Origin: CAZSXU01 sp964610505
Lineage (GTDB): Bacteria; Arandabacterota; Arandabacteria; JAGLYR01
NCBI GenBank assembly: GCA_964610505.1
Contig: CAZSXU010000014.1
Location: forward strand, 1-64,000
DNA length: 64,000 bases
Direction: 5' to 3'
Part shown: positions 35,325 through 44,065 of the stretch, in pieces
Numbering within the stretch: the first letter of the stretch is position 1
Layout: each line of letters starts with the position of its first letter
Program-made: the position numbers and the translations under genes
The notes under the pieces: generated by a model
What the model was told of the DNA's origin: nothing
Databases searched by the model: none
The model's input: only the letters and a program-made list of their open reading frames with translations

Positions 35325-36770
35325 TCAATTCTCCGAACCGTTGTCCCGCCGGGAGAGAACGGCGTCCCGAATTTGTTTCCTCTCCTCCGGACGGATCGCC
35401 CGCGTCAGCAGAAGGGTCGCCGCATAGACACCGGCCCCCACGGCCACCGCCCCGGCCAGGTTGAGCGAATCCCAGGCGAGAAGGACGGCCGTCATGGTAC
35501 ATCCGGAGACGGCCAGCTTGACGAGCCGCGCGGGGCTCAGCCGAACGCCCGTGTAGCGGATCACCAGGAAGGAGAACAACCCGGCCAGAAGTACCTGAGT
35601 CACGAGCGTCGCCCGGGCCGCGCCCAGATGCGCGTACCTCGGAATCAGAATCAGGTTCAGCGCCACGTTGACGACGACCCCGACCAGGGAACAGTAAAAC
35701 GTGATCTTCTGCCGGTCGATCGCGCCCAGGACGACACCGAGGAAGTTGTTGATGAAGACGAAAAAGAGGGCGGCGCCGATCCAGCGAAGCACGGGGATCG
35801 TCTCCACATATCCTTCGCCGAAGAGGGTCCACACGATGCGGTCGCTGACCAGAGCCAGTCCCAGGGCCATGGGCAGCCCGAAGGCCATCATGAATTCCCA
35901 GGCCCCCGCAACGGCCGTTCGCAGCCGGTCCTCCGAAGTCGTCTTGAGCTTTGAGAGGGTCGGGAACACGGTGTTGATGAAGGCGGCCGGCAGGTACACC
36001 AGTCCTTCCAGCAGCCGATATCCCGCGCTGTACCATCCGACGTGTCGGCTTCCCTTCATGGCCGAGAGCATCACCACGTCGATTTTGAAGTAGACCAGTC
36101 CGAGCACCAGCGCCAGGGCAAAGGGCGTGGCTTCTCGGATCAGCAGTCGCCAAAAGGCGAAATCTACTTTCGGTGTGAACCGGAATCCCATCTGGCGCGA
36201 CAGAACGGGCATCGAAATAACGAGATTCAGGGCCGCCTCCAGAAGAAAAACCAGAGCGATCCAGACCATCCCCAGACCCAGGTGAACCACGAGTAGCCCG
36301 ACGAGAATGGCGACCAGTTTGCTCACGACCATGATGATGGACGGGAACTCCATCTTTTCCCGGCCGAAGAAGACGGAGTTGGACGTGGCGTAGAGTCCCG
36401 CGATGGACGTCGAGATTGCGGCGATGTAGACCGGTCCGAGCGTGGCGGTCGTGGCGCCCGTGTGGAGAGCGATGAACACCGTCAACGGGATGGAGATCAC
36501 CGAGAGGGTCATGCGGAGCGACAGGACGTTGGAGAAGTACCGCGCCGCCTCTTCCGGGCGCCGGGCCACGGCGCGCGTGATGACCGAAGAAAACCCGAAC
36601 TCGACGAGAATGCCGATGAGACTTCCGAGAGAAAAGGCATAGGTCAGGTGTCCGAACCGGGCGTCTCCCAGGTGGCGGGCGATGATGGCCAGCCAAACCA
36701 GACCCAGGATTTTCACCGTGACCTGACCGGCGAACATCACGCTGGAATTGAACAGGACCCTACGAAGCAT
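35325..36770 (-). CDS. Wzx-type polysaccharide flippase
   Basis: 481 residues with about 12-14 membrane helices and little soluble sequence. The N-terminus (FNSSVMFAGQVTVKILGLVW) and a GREKMEFPSIIMVVSKL segment match the MATE-like oligosaccharide flippase family. It should move lipid-linked repeat units across the inner membrane for polymerisation or ligation. Its start overlaps the end of the ligase gene by 11 nt. Confidence 0.92.
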   Translation of the reverse strand: MLRRVLFNSSVMFAGQVTVKILGLVWLAIIARHLGDARFGHLTYAFSLGSLIGILVEFGFSSVITRAVARRPEEAARYFSNVLSLRMTLSVISIPLTVFIALHTGATTATLGPVYIAAISTSIAGLYATSNSVFFGREKMEFPSIIMVVSKLVAILVGLLVVHLGLGMVWIALVFLLEAALNLVISMPVLSRQMGFRFTPKVDFAFWRLLIREATPFALALVLGLVYFKIDVVMLSAMKGSRHVGWYSAGYRLLEGLVYLPAAFINTVFPTLSKLKTTSEDRLRTAVAGAWEFMMAFGLPMALGLALVSDRIVWTLFGEGYVETIPVLRWIGAALFFVFINNFLGVVLGAIDRQKITFYCSLVGVVVNVALNLILIPRYAHLGAARATLVTQVLLAGLFSFLVIRYTGVRLSPARLVKLAVSGCTMTAVLLAWDSLNLAGAVAVGAGVYAATLLLTRAIRPEERKQIRDAVLSRRDNGSEN

Positions 36771-38247
36771 GTTCCGAATTCCCGGCGACGGGGGTTATGG
36801 ATTTCGCCCTCTGCTTCGCTATCCGCGCGCAGACGGCCACGGCTCCGACGAAGGTCCAGGCGGGCACAAGAACCTTGTCCCACGAAGGGTAGTAGTTGAA
36901 CAGGCCGTGAATGGCGTAGCCGACCAGGCCGGCCGTCAGGGCGACGGTCATCTGCGCCACGGGTTGACCTCTTGCGCCCGCATCGCGGCAGAGGTGTAGC
37001 GTGCGGCGAACCACCGAGAAGAAAGCGATGGCAAAGAAGAGTCCCACCGCGGCGCCCACGACCCCTGTCTCCGAAAGAACGCTCAGGTAGATGCTGTGCG
37101 CGCCCGCCTTGGGGCTGGATTCCGTGGTGGCCAGCTGGATTCGGCGAAATTCGTAGTAGTGGTGTTTGTACATTCCGAATCCCACTCCGCCCAGCGGATG
37201 GGCCCGGAACATATCCCAGGCGGCCGCCCAGCGGTTGAGGCGCTCCAGGTTGGAGATGTTGGTTTTCAAGTTTACCACGGACTGGGCGTGCTGGGACAGC
37301 ATCGAGGTGGATCGCAGGAGGGTGGCGCCCATCACGATGAGGGCCAGCACCAGGATCACCACGACGAACCCTCGGCTCCTTCGAGACTTGAGCGAGTAGT
37401 ACAGGAAGGTGGCGAACATTCCGAAGAAGCCCAACCACGCCGCGCGGGTGAGTGAGAACAGGATTCCAGCCAAGGTCATGAATCCCACACAGGCGAAGAA
37501 GAATCTTTCGATGCTCTTCTTCGCCCACAGGAGGGACACCGCGGCCATGGGGAACGCGAAACACAGATAGGCGGAGAAAGTCCCGTGCTCGGCGAAGAAG
37601 GGCAAGGCGCTCACGTTGCTGCTCTCGACGCTGAGGCCGCCCCGGGCCAGGTTCACGAGATAGTAGCCGCCGGCCGCCGCTGCCGGGACGGAGAATACGG
37701 CGGCAAACCTCCGCAGGTCTCTTATGTTTCTCAAGCTTAGAAGTGCCAGGAAATAGCCGAAGATCACGTACCAGGCCAGATTGGCCGAGGCTTTCAGGCA
37801 GGCCACGGGATGACGCGTGTAGAAACAGGAAACGAAGGCCAGCGCCAGGATCAACGACACGGCCCGGGTCAACCGCCGCGAGGAGAGCAGGATTCTGGAT
37901 CCCTGGAGGAGGCGGAAGAGCCAGATGCCTTCGAGGAGCAAGATCATGGGTTCCGTGGGCGCCTGGAGCGCCGAGCCGGTACCGGGAATCATGATTTCCA
38001 GGGAAAAGGGTACGAGCAGGGCGACGGTCAACCACGCGGCGGTGGGCCGGAGCCAGGCCAGCGTAAGGAAGGCCAGCCCTCCCATCACGAAGATTCCCGC
38101 CAGGGGTCCCTCGATTCCAAGGGCCAAGAGGACGGCGCATTCCCCGAGGAACACGGCTGCGGGCAGGACCCATCGAACAGAGCCCGGAGGAGGCGTGGAC
38201 GGAGCCCCCGGGATGGCGGCGTTCTGGACATTTGCCGAATCGGTCAT
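36760..38247 (-). CDS. O-antigen ligase/polymerase (WaaL/Wzy-type)
   Basis: 495 residues, about 11-12 membrane helices. A large periplasmic loop (about 320-385) contains RAHPLGGVGFGMYKHHYYEF and later GAHSIYLSVLSETG, the Wzy_C signatures with the functionally important Arg and His. Such proteins either polymerise repeat units or ligate them to lipid A-core. Which of the two cannot be decided from sequence; together with Wzx and Wzz it implies a Wzy-dependent pathway. Confidence 0.9.
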   Translation of the reverse strand: MTDSANVQNAAIPGAPSTPPPGSVRWVLPAAVFLGECAVLLALGIEGPLAGIFVMGGLAFLTLAWLRPTAAWLTVALLVPFSLEIMIPGTGSALQAPTEPMILLLEGIWLFRLLQGSRILLSSRRLTRAVSLILALAFVSCFYTRHPVACLKASANLAWYVIFGYFLALLSLRNIRDLRRFAAVFSVPAAAAGGYYLVNLARGGLSVESSNVSALPFFAEHGTFSAYLCFAFPMAAVSLLWAKKSIERFFFACVGFMTLAGILFSLTRAAWLGFFGMFATFLYYSLKSRRSRGFVVVILVLALIVMGATLLRSTSMLSQHAQSVVNLKTNISNLERLNRWAAAWDMFRAHPLGGVGFGMYKHHYYEFRRIQLATTESSPKAGAHSIYLSVLSETGVVGAAVGLFFAIAFFSVVRRTLHLCRDAGARGQPVAQMTVALTAGLVGYAIHGLFNYYPSWDKVLVPAWTFVGAVAVCARIAKQRAKSITPVAGNSEHAS

Positions 38248-38334
38248 CGTTTCAGGGACCCCCGGAACGGCCGGATGTGGCTCCGCGCGCTGCTCGGAAC
38301 GGGCCGCGGGGATTGCGGCTACGGGGTCACGCGG

Positions 38335-39573
38335 CTACCCACGAGGCCCTCCCCCCCTGCTGAGGCGGTTCCAGTCTTCCGTGAGGGCCCGCGTGATGGC
38401 GTCCAGGCGCCGAACGTTCTCCGGATCGCGGCGCCAGCGATCGACCGAGTCCATCCCGAAGGCCAGGGCCACGCTGCCGAGAAAAGCGGCGGCGAACGCG
38501 ATGACGACGATCAGCCATCTCTTCGGCCTGGATTTCTTCTCGGGCGGCGAGGCCCGGTCCAGGACTTGGATGGTCGGGGTATCGCGCGATTCCATGATCT
38601 TGGCCCGCTCGTACTCTTGGGCCAGAAACGCGTGGATCTTGGACTGCAATTCCACGTCCCGGAGCAGTCGGACATACTGCATCCCCAGGGACGGCAGCTC
38701 GCTCAACGAGGGGAAAGGTTTCGATTCACCGTTCTGAAGGAAAGCCTCCGTCAATTCCGAGGTCCCGAGGAGTTCCGTCAACTGCTTTTCGAGGTTTGCC
38801 TTTCGGTTTGCCAGGGATTTGATTTCCGGGTTGCTGTCGGTGGCATAGGTCGACAGCGTGGCCAGGCGGATTTCGGTCGTGCGGATCTGGGACTCGATCT
38901 CGGCGGCGGCCGAGATGAGCGCCTGGGTTTGCTCCGTGAGCTCGACGGCCCCGTATTCCTGCTGGTAGGCCTGCAGCGCCTGCTCGGACTCGCCAAGTTC
39001 CAGCCGGGTTTCTTTGAGGCGTTCCTCGACAAACATCCGGGTCTTCTTGCCCTCGGTCATTCGCGTGGTCCGGTTAAATTCGTCGAGCACTTCCAGAAAA
39101 GCATTGGCCATGTCGGCGGCGCGGTCGGGATCCTTGGCCTCCACGGCAATGGAGATCAGGCCCTCATCCACCACACGTACCCATCGGTGCTTCTCCAGCT
39201 TGCGGATGGCTTTCTCCATCGTCTTCGCTTTGTACAGGCGTTTGAGGTCGAACTCGTCGATGATCTTCTCCGAAACGTAGCGGCTTCGGAGGATGGCCCC
39301 GTACACATCGGACGTCGTGGCGAACCACGGAAGGTTGGCCGTAGCGGCCGTCATTTGCAGCGCTCCGAGACTCATGAGCGGATCCATCGACGTCTCGGGC
39401 GGCAGGATCACGGCCGTGGTTCTGTACCACTTGGGAAGAACCAGCGAGAGGACGACGGCGAGAAACACCACGGCCGCGACGTTGATGGCGATCAGCCGAC
39501 GGCGCCTCACCAGCGTGTCCAGGGCGTCCAGGGACACAGATCCTTTTCCGGGCGTCGGGTTGGCATCCTGCAT
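38335..39573 (-). CDS. Wzz-type chain-length regulator
   Basis: 412 residues: a helix at about 27-47, a periplasmic Wzz domain with the Pro-rich ATVILPPETSMDPLMSLG after it, a long coiled coil (about 165-290), a GNVR-like region and a second helix (about 355-375) preceded by the Pro-rich ASPPEKKSRPKRW. This is the polysaccharide co-polymerase layout. There is no Walker motif, so it is not fused to a BY-kinase. First gene of the operon, about 90 nt downstream of the predicted transcription start. Confidence 0.92.
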   Translation of the reverse strand: MQDANPTPGKGSVSLDALDTLVRRRRLIAINVAAVVFLAVVLSLVLPKWYRTTAVILPPETSMDPLMSLGALQMTAATANLPWFATTSDVYGAILRSRYVSEKIIDEFDLKRLYKAKTMEKAIRKLEKHRWVRVVDEGLISIAVEAKDPDRAADMANAFLEVLDEFNRTTRMTEGKKTRMFVEERLKETRLELGESEQALQAYQQEYGAVELTEQTQALISAAAEIESQIRTTEIRLATLSTYATDSNPEIKSLANRKANLEKQLTELLGTSELTEAFLQNGESKPFPSLSELPSLGMQYVRLLRDVELQSKIHAFLAQEYERAKIMESRDTPTIQVLDRASPPEKKSRPKRWLIVVIAFAAAFLGSVALAFGMDSVDRWRRDPENVRRLDAITRALTEDWNRLSRGGGPRG

Positions 39574-39669
39574 GATCGGTCCGCGGCCCGGATCGACGGT
39601 GCGGGAACCGGGCGGTTGAAGAACCGTGAGTTCGACATCCGGGCGTTCGGCCGCCCGGAGCGTTCCCTT

Positions 39670-39698
39670 ACTCTATCCGGGCCGGTGGGGCAAGTCAA
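39670..39698 (-). promoter_or_regulatory. Sigma-70 promoter of the polysaccharide operon
   Basis: On the minus strand TTGACT (39698-39693), 17 nt, TAGAGT (39675-39670). Transcription should start near 39663, about 90 nt before the wzz start codon. Confidence 0.65.
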
Positions 39699-40036
39699 TT
39701 GTAAAGGGGCGCATGGGCGACCCGGAGACTGCGGAACAACGGGATGGCGGGACTGCGAGTCAACTGCCAAAAGCCGAGAGCCAGAACACACAGTCCTCGG
39801 GCCGGCCGCGGTGAAGGTTCGCCGGATCGAAAGCCGCAGCGTGGCCTGTTCGCCCGAGTGAATCGTCGCCCTCCGTGCCGACCTGTATTCCCCTTCACGC
39901 TGCGGCAGAGAGACGCCGGACCTTTGCCGCGGCTGGGGGCCCGCGCAGGAAACGAGACTGCTGGTCAACTACCCAGAAACCGATCGGCGAAGGCCGAAAG
40001 CCGGGTCCCCCTGCCCCCGCGCCCCAATTCTCTCTC

Positions 40037-40065
40037 TTGGCTTTGTCCGCCGATTCGACTATCCT
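40037..40065 (+). promoter_or_regulatory. Sigma-70-like promoter of the GT4 gene
   Basis: TTGGCT (40037-40042), 17 nt, TATCCT (40060-40065), about 90 nt before the GTG start at 40157. Confidence 0.45.
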
Positions 40066-40156
40066 GAGGGCGGCTTCTCGGCACCGAGGCGCCGAGAAGG
40101 GATCTCCGTGAAATCCGCGCAATCTGCGGTTGCGCCGTCGGCCTTGAGAGGTCTTT

Positions 40157-41371
40157 GTGAAGATCCTCTTCGTCACAACCGAAGTCCCCTCCCCGCGCGG
40201 GAGCGGGGGGTTGATCGCCAACTACTACCACCTGCGCGGTTTGGTCAGGGAGGGCCACGAGGTCACCCTCGTTTCCCTGGCGCCGCGAGGCGCGGCCGGG
40301 GCGCGCGTTGACATCGACGGGCTCCATCGATCGATGCTCATCCCGGGCGTTCCGCCGACCACGGTCGGCGGGCTGATGGCGAACGTGTTCCAGAAGGAGC
40401 CGTTTCCCATCCGCAAGTACATGAAGGTGGACGCCGGATCGGGCCTTCGGACTCTCGCCGTCGAGCATGTCTTCGATCTGGTTCACCTGGCCGGCCTCCA
40501 CACGGCGCATCTCGCCGAGGATCTTCGAAACGTCGTGCACGGCCCGATGGTTCTCTACGAACACAACGTGCAGGCGAAAGTGCACGAGTTGTTCTACCGG
40601 ATGCAGCGGGATCCGCTGAGGCGATGGTACGCACGGCTCCAGTGGAAGAGGATGTTGGCTTACGAGGCGGAGGTGTGCCGGCGCTTCGATTGCGTGCTCA
40701 CTTTCTCCGAGCCGGACGCGGGGAGACTGGCGGGGCTATCGAAGGGCGCCAGGGTCTCATGGTTGCCTCTTGCCGTGGACGCCGAGAGGTTGTCCAGAAT
40801 TTCGACGAGCGAGGCGTTCGATGTGCTGTGGATCGGATCTCTCCGGTGGTTGCCGAACATCGACTCGCTCCGGTGGTTTGCGGATGAGATTGTGCCGAAG
40901 ATCCTTGCGGGTCGGCCGGAGACATCCGTCGCCGTCGCGGGATCCTCGCCGCCGCCCTGGCTGAAGAAGCTCGCCGGGCGAAGTCCGCGAATTCGCGTTC
41001 TCGGTGAGGTCGATGACGCCTACGACCTCATGGGCCGCTCGAGGCTGATCGTGGTTCCGCTTCGCATCGGAAGCGGCGTTCGAGTAAAAATCCTCGAAGC
41101 GCTTGCGCTTCGCCGCGCGGTTCTGAGCACGACGCTCGGATGCGAGGGGATCGAAGTCGAGTCGGGCAAACATCTGGTGGTGGCGGATGATCCGAAGGCG
41201 TTTGCCGGCGAGGCAATTCGTCTTCTGGACGACGACCGTCGGCGGAGTGATCTCGCCGCGCGTGGTTACGATTTGGTTCTCGCGCGTCACGACTACCGCA
41301 AGGTCGGCGCGAAGATGTCGGCACTCTACGAGAGCCTGCGGCAAGGCGACACGGTTCAGGCGACACGGTGA
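40157..41371 (+). CDS. GT4 family glycosyltransferase
   Basis: 404 residues from GTG 40157, beginning MKILFVTTEVPSPRGSGG. The N-terminal domain carries the Gly-rich loop and LVHLAGLHTAHLAEDL; the C-terminal domain has VLWIGSLRWLPNIDSLRWF, LGEVDDAYDLMGRSRLIVVPLRIGSG (as VRVKILEALALRRAVLSTTLGCEGIE follows). This is the sub-group of GT4 in which the usual EPFG is replaced by VKILEAL. It may add a sugar in the same pathway as the divergent polysaccharide operon. The last codons fall in a GACACGG direct repeat that runs past the stop. Confidence 0.9.
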   Translation: MKILFVTTEVPSPRGSGGLIANYYHLRGLVREGHEVTLVSLAPRGAAGARVDIDGLHRSMLIPGVPPTTVGGLMANVFQKEPFPIRKYMKVDAGSGLRTLAVEHVFDLVHLAGLHTAHLAEDLRNVVHGPMVLYEHNVQAKVHELFYRMQRDPLRRWYARLQWKRMLAYEAEVCRRFDCVLTFSEPDAGRLAGLSKGARVSWLPLAVDAERLSRISTSEAFDVLWIGSLRWLPNIDSLRWFADEIVPKILAGRPETSVAVAGSSPPPWLKKLAGRSPRIRVLGEVDDAYDLMGRSRLIVVPLRIGSGVRVKILEALALRRAVLSTTLGCEGIEVESGKHLVVADDPKAFAGEAIRLLDDDRRRSDLAARGYDLVLARHDYRKVGAKMSALYESLRQGDTVQATR

Positions 41372-41378
41372 CACGGCG
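41345..41378. repeat. GACACGG direct repeat across a gene end
   Basis: GGCGACACGG at 41345-41354 and 41359-41368, then TGACACGGCG at 41369-41378. The repeat contributes the final codons and the TGA stop of the GT4 gene. Confidence 0.6.
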
Positions 41379-41432
41379 AAAGAGCCAAGCCCCGAGCCAT
41401 AGATCTCGCAGAGGGCGGATGGAGGAACCGGG

Positions 41433-41996
41433 ATGAACGGCGAGAGTGAATCCGGACGTGGGGAAGGAGCAGGGGTCGAGCGAGCCGAGGCATGCCTCAG
41501 ACAATGCTTCGGTGAGATGCCCGGCCGGTGCCTGATCGTCAACGTGTCGGCCCAGCGGCTGGTGCTGTTGTCGGATGGCGCGGTGACAAACGGCTACGAT
41601 GTATCCACCGCACGATCCGGTGTCAACGCCCGGGAAGGATCCCGCGGGACCCCCCCGGGAGTACATCGCATCGCCGAAAAAATCGGCGGCAAAATGCCGC
41701 CGGGAGCCATCTTCCGTTCCAGGGTTCCCACGGGTCGGATCTGGTTGCCCGGAGCAACCGATGATCCCGATCAGGATCTCATATTGAGCCGCATCTTGAC
41801 CCTGGAAGGCGTGGAGGACGGCATCAACCGTGGTCCCGGCGTGGACACGTTGGCTCGCCACGTCTACATCCACGGAACCAATCACGAGAGAGACATCGGG
41901 GCACCTGTCTCCGGGGGGTGCATACGAATGACCAGTGCGGGCGTCATCGATCTGTATGACCGTGTCGAACAGGGGGATCCAGTTGTCATCATCTGA
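41433..41996 (+). CDS. L,D-transpeptidase (YkuD) without signal peptide
   Basis: 187 residues. The YkuD catalytic motif is clear: His147 in HVYIHGTNHE and Cys163 in GAPVSGGCIRM, with the usual spacing. The domain starts at about residue 32 (CLIVNVSAQRLVLLSDG). There is no signal peptide or membrane helix at the N-terminus, which is hydrophilic and acidic, so it appears to stay in the cytoplasm or use another route. L,D-transpeptidases crosslink or trim peptidoglycan peptides at diaminopimelate. The gene overlaps a Mur ligase gene, which points to peptidoglycan precursor or recycling metabolism. Confidence 0.87.
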   Translation: MNGESESGRGEGAGVERAEACLRQCFGEMPGRCLIVNVSAQRLVLLSDGAVTNGYDVSTARSGVNAREGSRGTPPGVHRIAEKIGGKMPPGAIFRSRVPTGRIWLPGATDDPDQDLILSRILTLEGVEDGINRGPGVDTLARHVYIHGTNHERDIGAPVSGGCIRMTSAGVIDLYDRVEQGDPVVII

Positions 41997-43362
41997 GAAG
42001 GGGGGCGAGACACTCCCCCGGTACCACTTTGTCGGCATCGCCGGAAGCGGCGTGAGCGCGCTGGCGCAATATCACGTCATGATGGGCGGAACCGCGTCCG
42101 GAAGCGATCGTGCTTTCGATCGGGGAGAAAACGGCGGCGTCCGGCGGCGATTGGAATCCCTGGGTGTCGAAGTGGTTCCCCAGGATGCCAGCGGTCTGGG
42201 GTTGGGATGTGACGCCGTGATCGTGTCCGGCGCCGTCGAGGGAGCGGTCCCCGACCTTCACGTGGCGCGCCAGCAGAAGGTCCCCGTCCTTCACCGCTCC
42301 GAGCTCCTGGCCCGCTACGTGGCCGAGAGACACACGACGGCGGTTGGCGGCACCAGCGGCAAGTCCACGGTGACGGCGATGATCTTCGAGATTCTCCGGG
42401 CGGGGGGGCGCGACCCGTCCCTCATCACGGGCGGCAATCTGATTTCCCTTCAGGAGGAAGGCTACGTGGGAAATGCCTGGGTCGGCGATTCGGACCTCCT
42501 GGTGATCGAGGCGGACGAGAGCGACGGCAGCCTGGTCCGTTACGAGCCGTGGATCGGGGTTCTCCTCAACCTCAGACGGGATCACCGGGAACCGGAGGAA
42601 CTGGCCCGAGTGTTCCACGAGTTTCGGGAACAGACTCGAGGAGCGTTTCTGATTGGAGAGGATGAGAATCTGGACGCGTTCTCCGCGGGGGCCGTGGTGT
42701 TCGGTCTGGATTCGGGCGCGGATTTTCGCGCGGAGTCGGTGGATCTCGAACTCGAGGGTTCCCGGTTCTCGATTGCCGGAGTCGAATTTCGCCTCTTGGC
42801 GCCGGGACTTCACAACGTGCTGAACGCCACGGCTGCAGCGGCCGCGTGCCGGGCGTCGGGCGTGAGTCTCGAAGAGGCATCCAGCGCGCTCTCCCGATTC
42901 CGCGGCGTGGAACGGCGCTTTCAGATCGTCGGGCGGCGCGCCGGCGTCGAAGTGGTCGACGATTTCGCTCACAACCCGGACAAGATCCGTGCGGCCCTGG
43001 CCACCGCACGGTACCGGGCCGACCGGATCCTGGCCGTCTTTCAACCGCACGGCTACGGGCCGACACGTTTCATGCGCGAGGATCTGGTGGACATGCTGGC
43101 CCTGGGTCTGCGTCGTGCGGACCGGCTCTGGATGCCCGAGATCTATTACGCCGGCGGGACCGCCGAACGCGACATTTCATCCCGCGAGATCGTCGAGGAA
43201 GTGGCTCGGCTTGGCATTCCGGCCGCCTTTGCGGAGAGCCGGGACGATCTCATCGACGAGGTCGTGGCCGAAGCGCGAAGCGGCGATATCGTCCTTGTCA
43301 TGGGCGCCAGGGACCCGTCGTTACCGGAGGTCGCGCGCCGGATCTTCGAGCGACTGAGGTAG
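41983..43362 (+). CDS. MurC/Mpl-like Mur ligase
   Basis: 459 residues from TTG 41983, chosen because GGGGGA lies just upstream and the family begins about here (LPRYHFVGIAGSGVSALA); ATG 41956 is an alternative. The N-terminal Rossmann domain is followed by the ATP-binding GGTSGKSTVTAM, the central-domain metal/substrate residues (VIEADESDGSL, LNLRRDHREP) and the C-terminal domain with VDDFAHNPDKI and VFQPHGYGPTRFM. MurC adds L-Ala to UDP-MurNAc and Mpl adds the recycled tripeptide; sequence alone does not separate the two. The 14-nt overlap with the L,D-transpeptidase favours a recycling role. Confidence 0.88.
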   Translation: MSSSEKGGETLPRYHFVGIAGSGVSALAQYHVMMGGTASGSDRAFDRGENGGVRRRLESLGVEVVPQDASGLGLGCDAVIVSGAVEGAVPDLHVARQQKVPVLHRSELLARYVAERHTTAVGGTSGKSTVTAMIFEILRAGGRDPSLITGGNLISLQEEGYVGNAWVGDSDLLVIEADESDGSLVRYEPWIGVLLNLRRDHREPEELARVFHEFREQTRGAFLIGEDENLDAFSAGAVVFGLDSGADFRAESVDLELEGSRFSIAGVEFRLLAPGLHNVLNATAAAAACRASGVSLEEASSALSRFRGVERRFQIVGRRAGVEVVDDFAHNPDKIRAALATARYRADRILAVFQPHGYGPTRFMREDLVDMLALGLRRADRLWMPEIYYAGGTAERDISSREIVEEVARLGIPAAFAESRDDLIDEVVAEARSGDIVLVMGARDPSLPEVARRIFERLR

Positions 43363-43380
43363 GGGGGCAGGCGGAGACCC

Positions 43381-43402
43381 TCAGCCACAGATTCCACAGA
43401 GG
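43381..43402. repeat. CCACAGATTCCACAGA repeat
   Basis: Two units of the CCACAGATT family (CCACAGATTCCACAGAGG) lie just after the Mur ligase gene and just before the metal-efflux promoter. Confidence 0.5.
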
Positions 43403-43424
43403 TCACTATAGGTTTTTTGTTATG

Positions 43425-43453
43425 TTGACAAAGCATTCCGTCGAATGTATACT
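43425..43453 (+). promoter_or_regulatory. Consensus sigma-70 promoter of the metal-efflux operon
   Basis: TTGACA (43425-43430), 17 nt, TATACT (43448-43453). Boxes and spacing are identical to those of higBA. Transcription should start near 43460, about 37 nt before the first ATG. Confidence 0.75.
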
Positions 43454-43496
43454 GTAGTGGTGGACTTGGAATGAGCCGCTTCAGGTTTTTCCGTGA

Positions 43497-43952
43497 ATGG
43501 AGCGTGATTCTTTGAAATCACAGCGGTTACCGGCATTCTTGATCTGGGTATGTCTGGCGGCGTACCTCCCGGCGGCGGTTCCCGGAACGGCGGCGTCTCC
43601 CATGTTCTGCGTGAGGACGGACGGGCGCGTGGCCGTGGAGACCGGCGGGGAAAGCCACTGCAACCCGATCCCTGTTTCGGACGCCCACGCCTGCTGCTCT
43701 CACACCCAAGAGAGCGTCCAATTCCAGGATACGAGGTGCCACTGCGGTCCGTGTATCGACATCGCCGTCCCGCTCGATCAGAGCATTGTCGGAATCCCCG
43801 ACGTTTCGTTCAATCCCGTGACGGTGCCTCTCGCCATTCATGCCGAGATCTTCGTTCCGGACCCCCTCTCGGGAGAGAGCGAGGTTCGCTCCGTCCCGCC
43901 TGATAGCCGGGATCCGCTCTCTTCCCTCCGCACGGTCGTTCTTCTGATCTGA
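43497..43952 (+). CDS. Small exported Cys-rich protein heading the metal-efflux operon
   Basis: 151 residues with a signal peptide (hydrophobic 12-33, AAVPGTAA). The mature part has a cluster of Cys and His: SHCNPIP, HACCSHTQ and CHCGPCIDIAVPL. Such CHCxPCxDIP-type segments occur in small exported proteins next to heavy-metal RND pumps and probably bind metal ions in the periplasm. It is the first gene after the promoter and is followed 113 nt later by the outer-membrane channel gene. No enzyme family is recognised; the metal role is inferred from residues and context. Confidence 0.72.
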   Translation: MERDSLKSQRLPAFLIWVCLAAYLPAAVPGTAASPMFCVRTDGRVAVETGGESHCNPIPVSDAHACCSHTQESVQFQDTRCHCGPCIDIAVPLDQSIVGIPDVSFNPVTVPLAIHAEIFVPDPLSGESEVRSVPPDSRDPLSSLRTVVLLI

Positions 43953-44065
43953 TCCGTCGAAATCGGTTCGCCCATCCACGGACGCCGACCGAGCCACCGG
44001 TCTTCTGCCGACATGTCGGACGTGCGTCCCACCGAGTTGACACGAGCGGATTTCGAGGGAATCTC

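Larger units (their letters stand above)
39574..40156. repeat. Divergent intergenic region rich in degenerate repeats
   Basis: 583 nt. It holds the Wzz promoter (39670-39698), an AACTGCCAAAAGCCGAGAGCC repeat at about 39762-39783 followed by CGGGCCGGCCGCG (39798-39810), a second related stretch (GGTCAACTACC...GGCCGAAAGCCGGG, about 39962-40008), a CCGTGAAATCCGCGCAATC repeat (about 40107-40125) and the promoter of the GT4 gene (40037-40065). No gene seen. Confidence 0.55.

Noticed and set aside
37810..39861. 683-residue plus-strand frame opposite ligase and wzz
   Set aside because: Same reason: it lies over two well-recognised membrane protein genes and has no recognisable domain.
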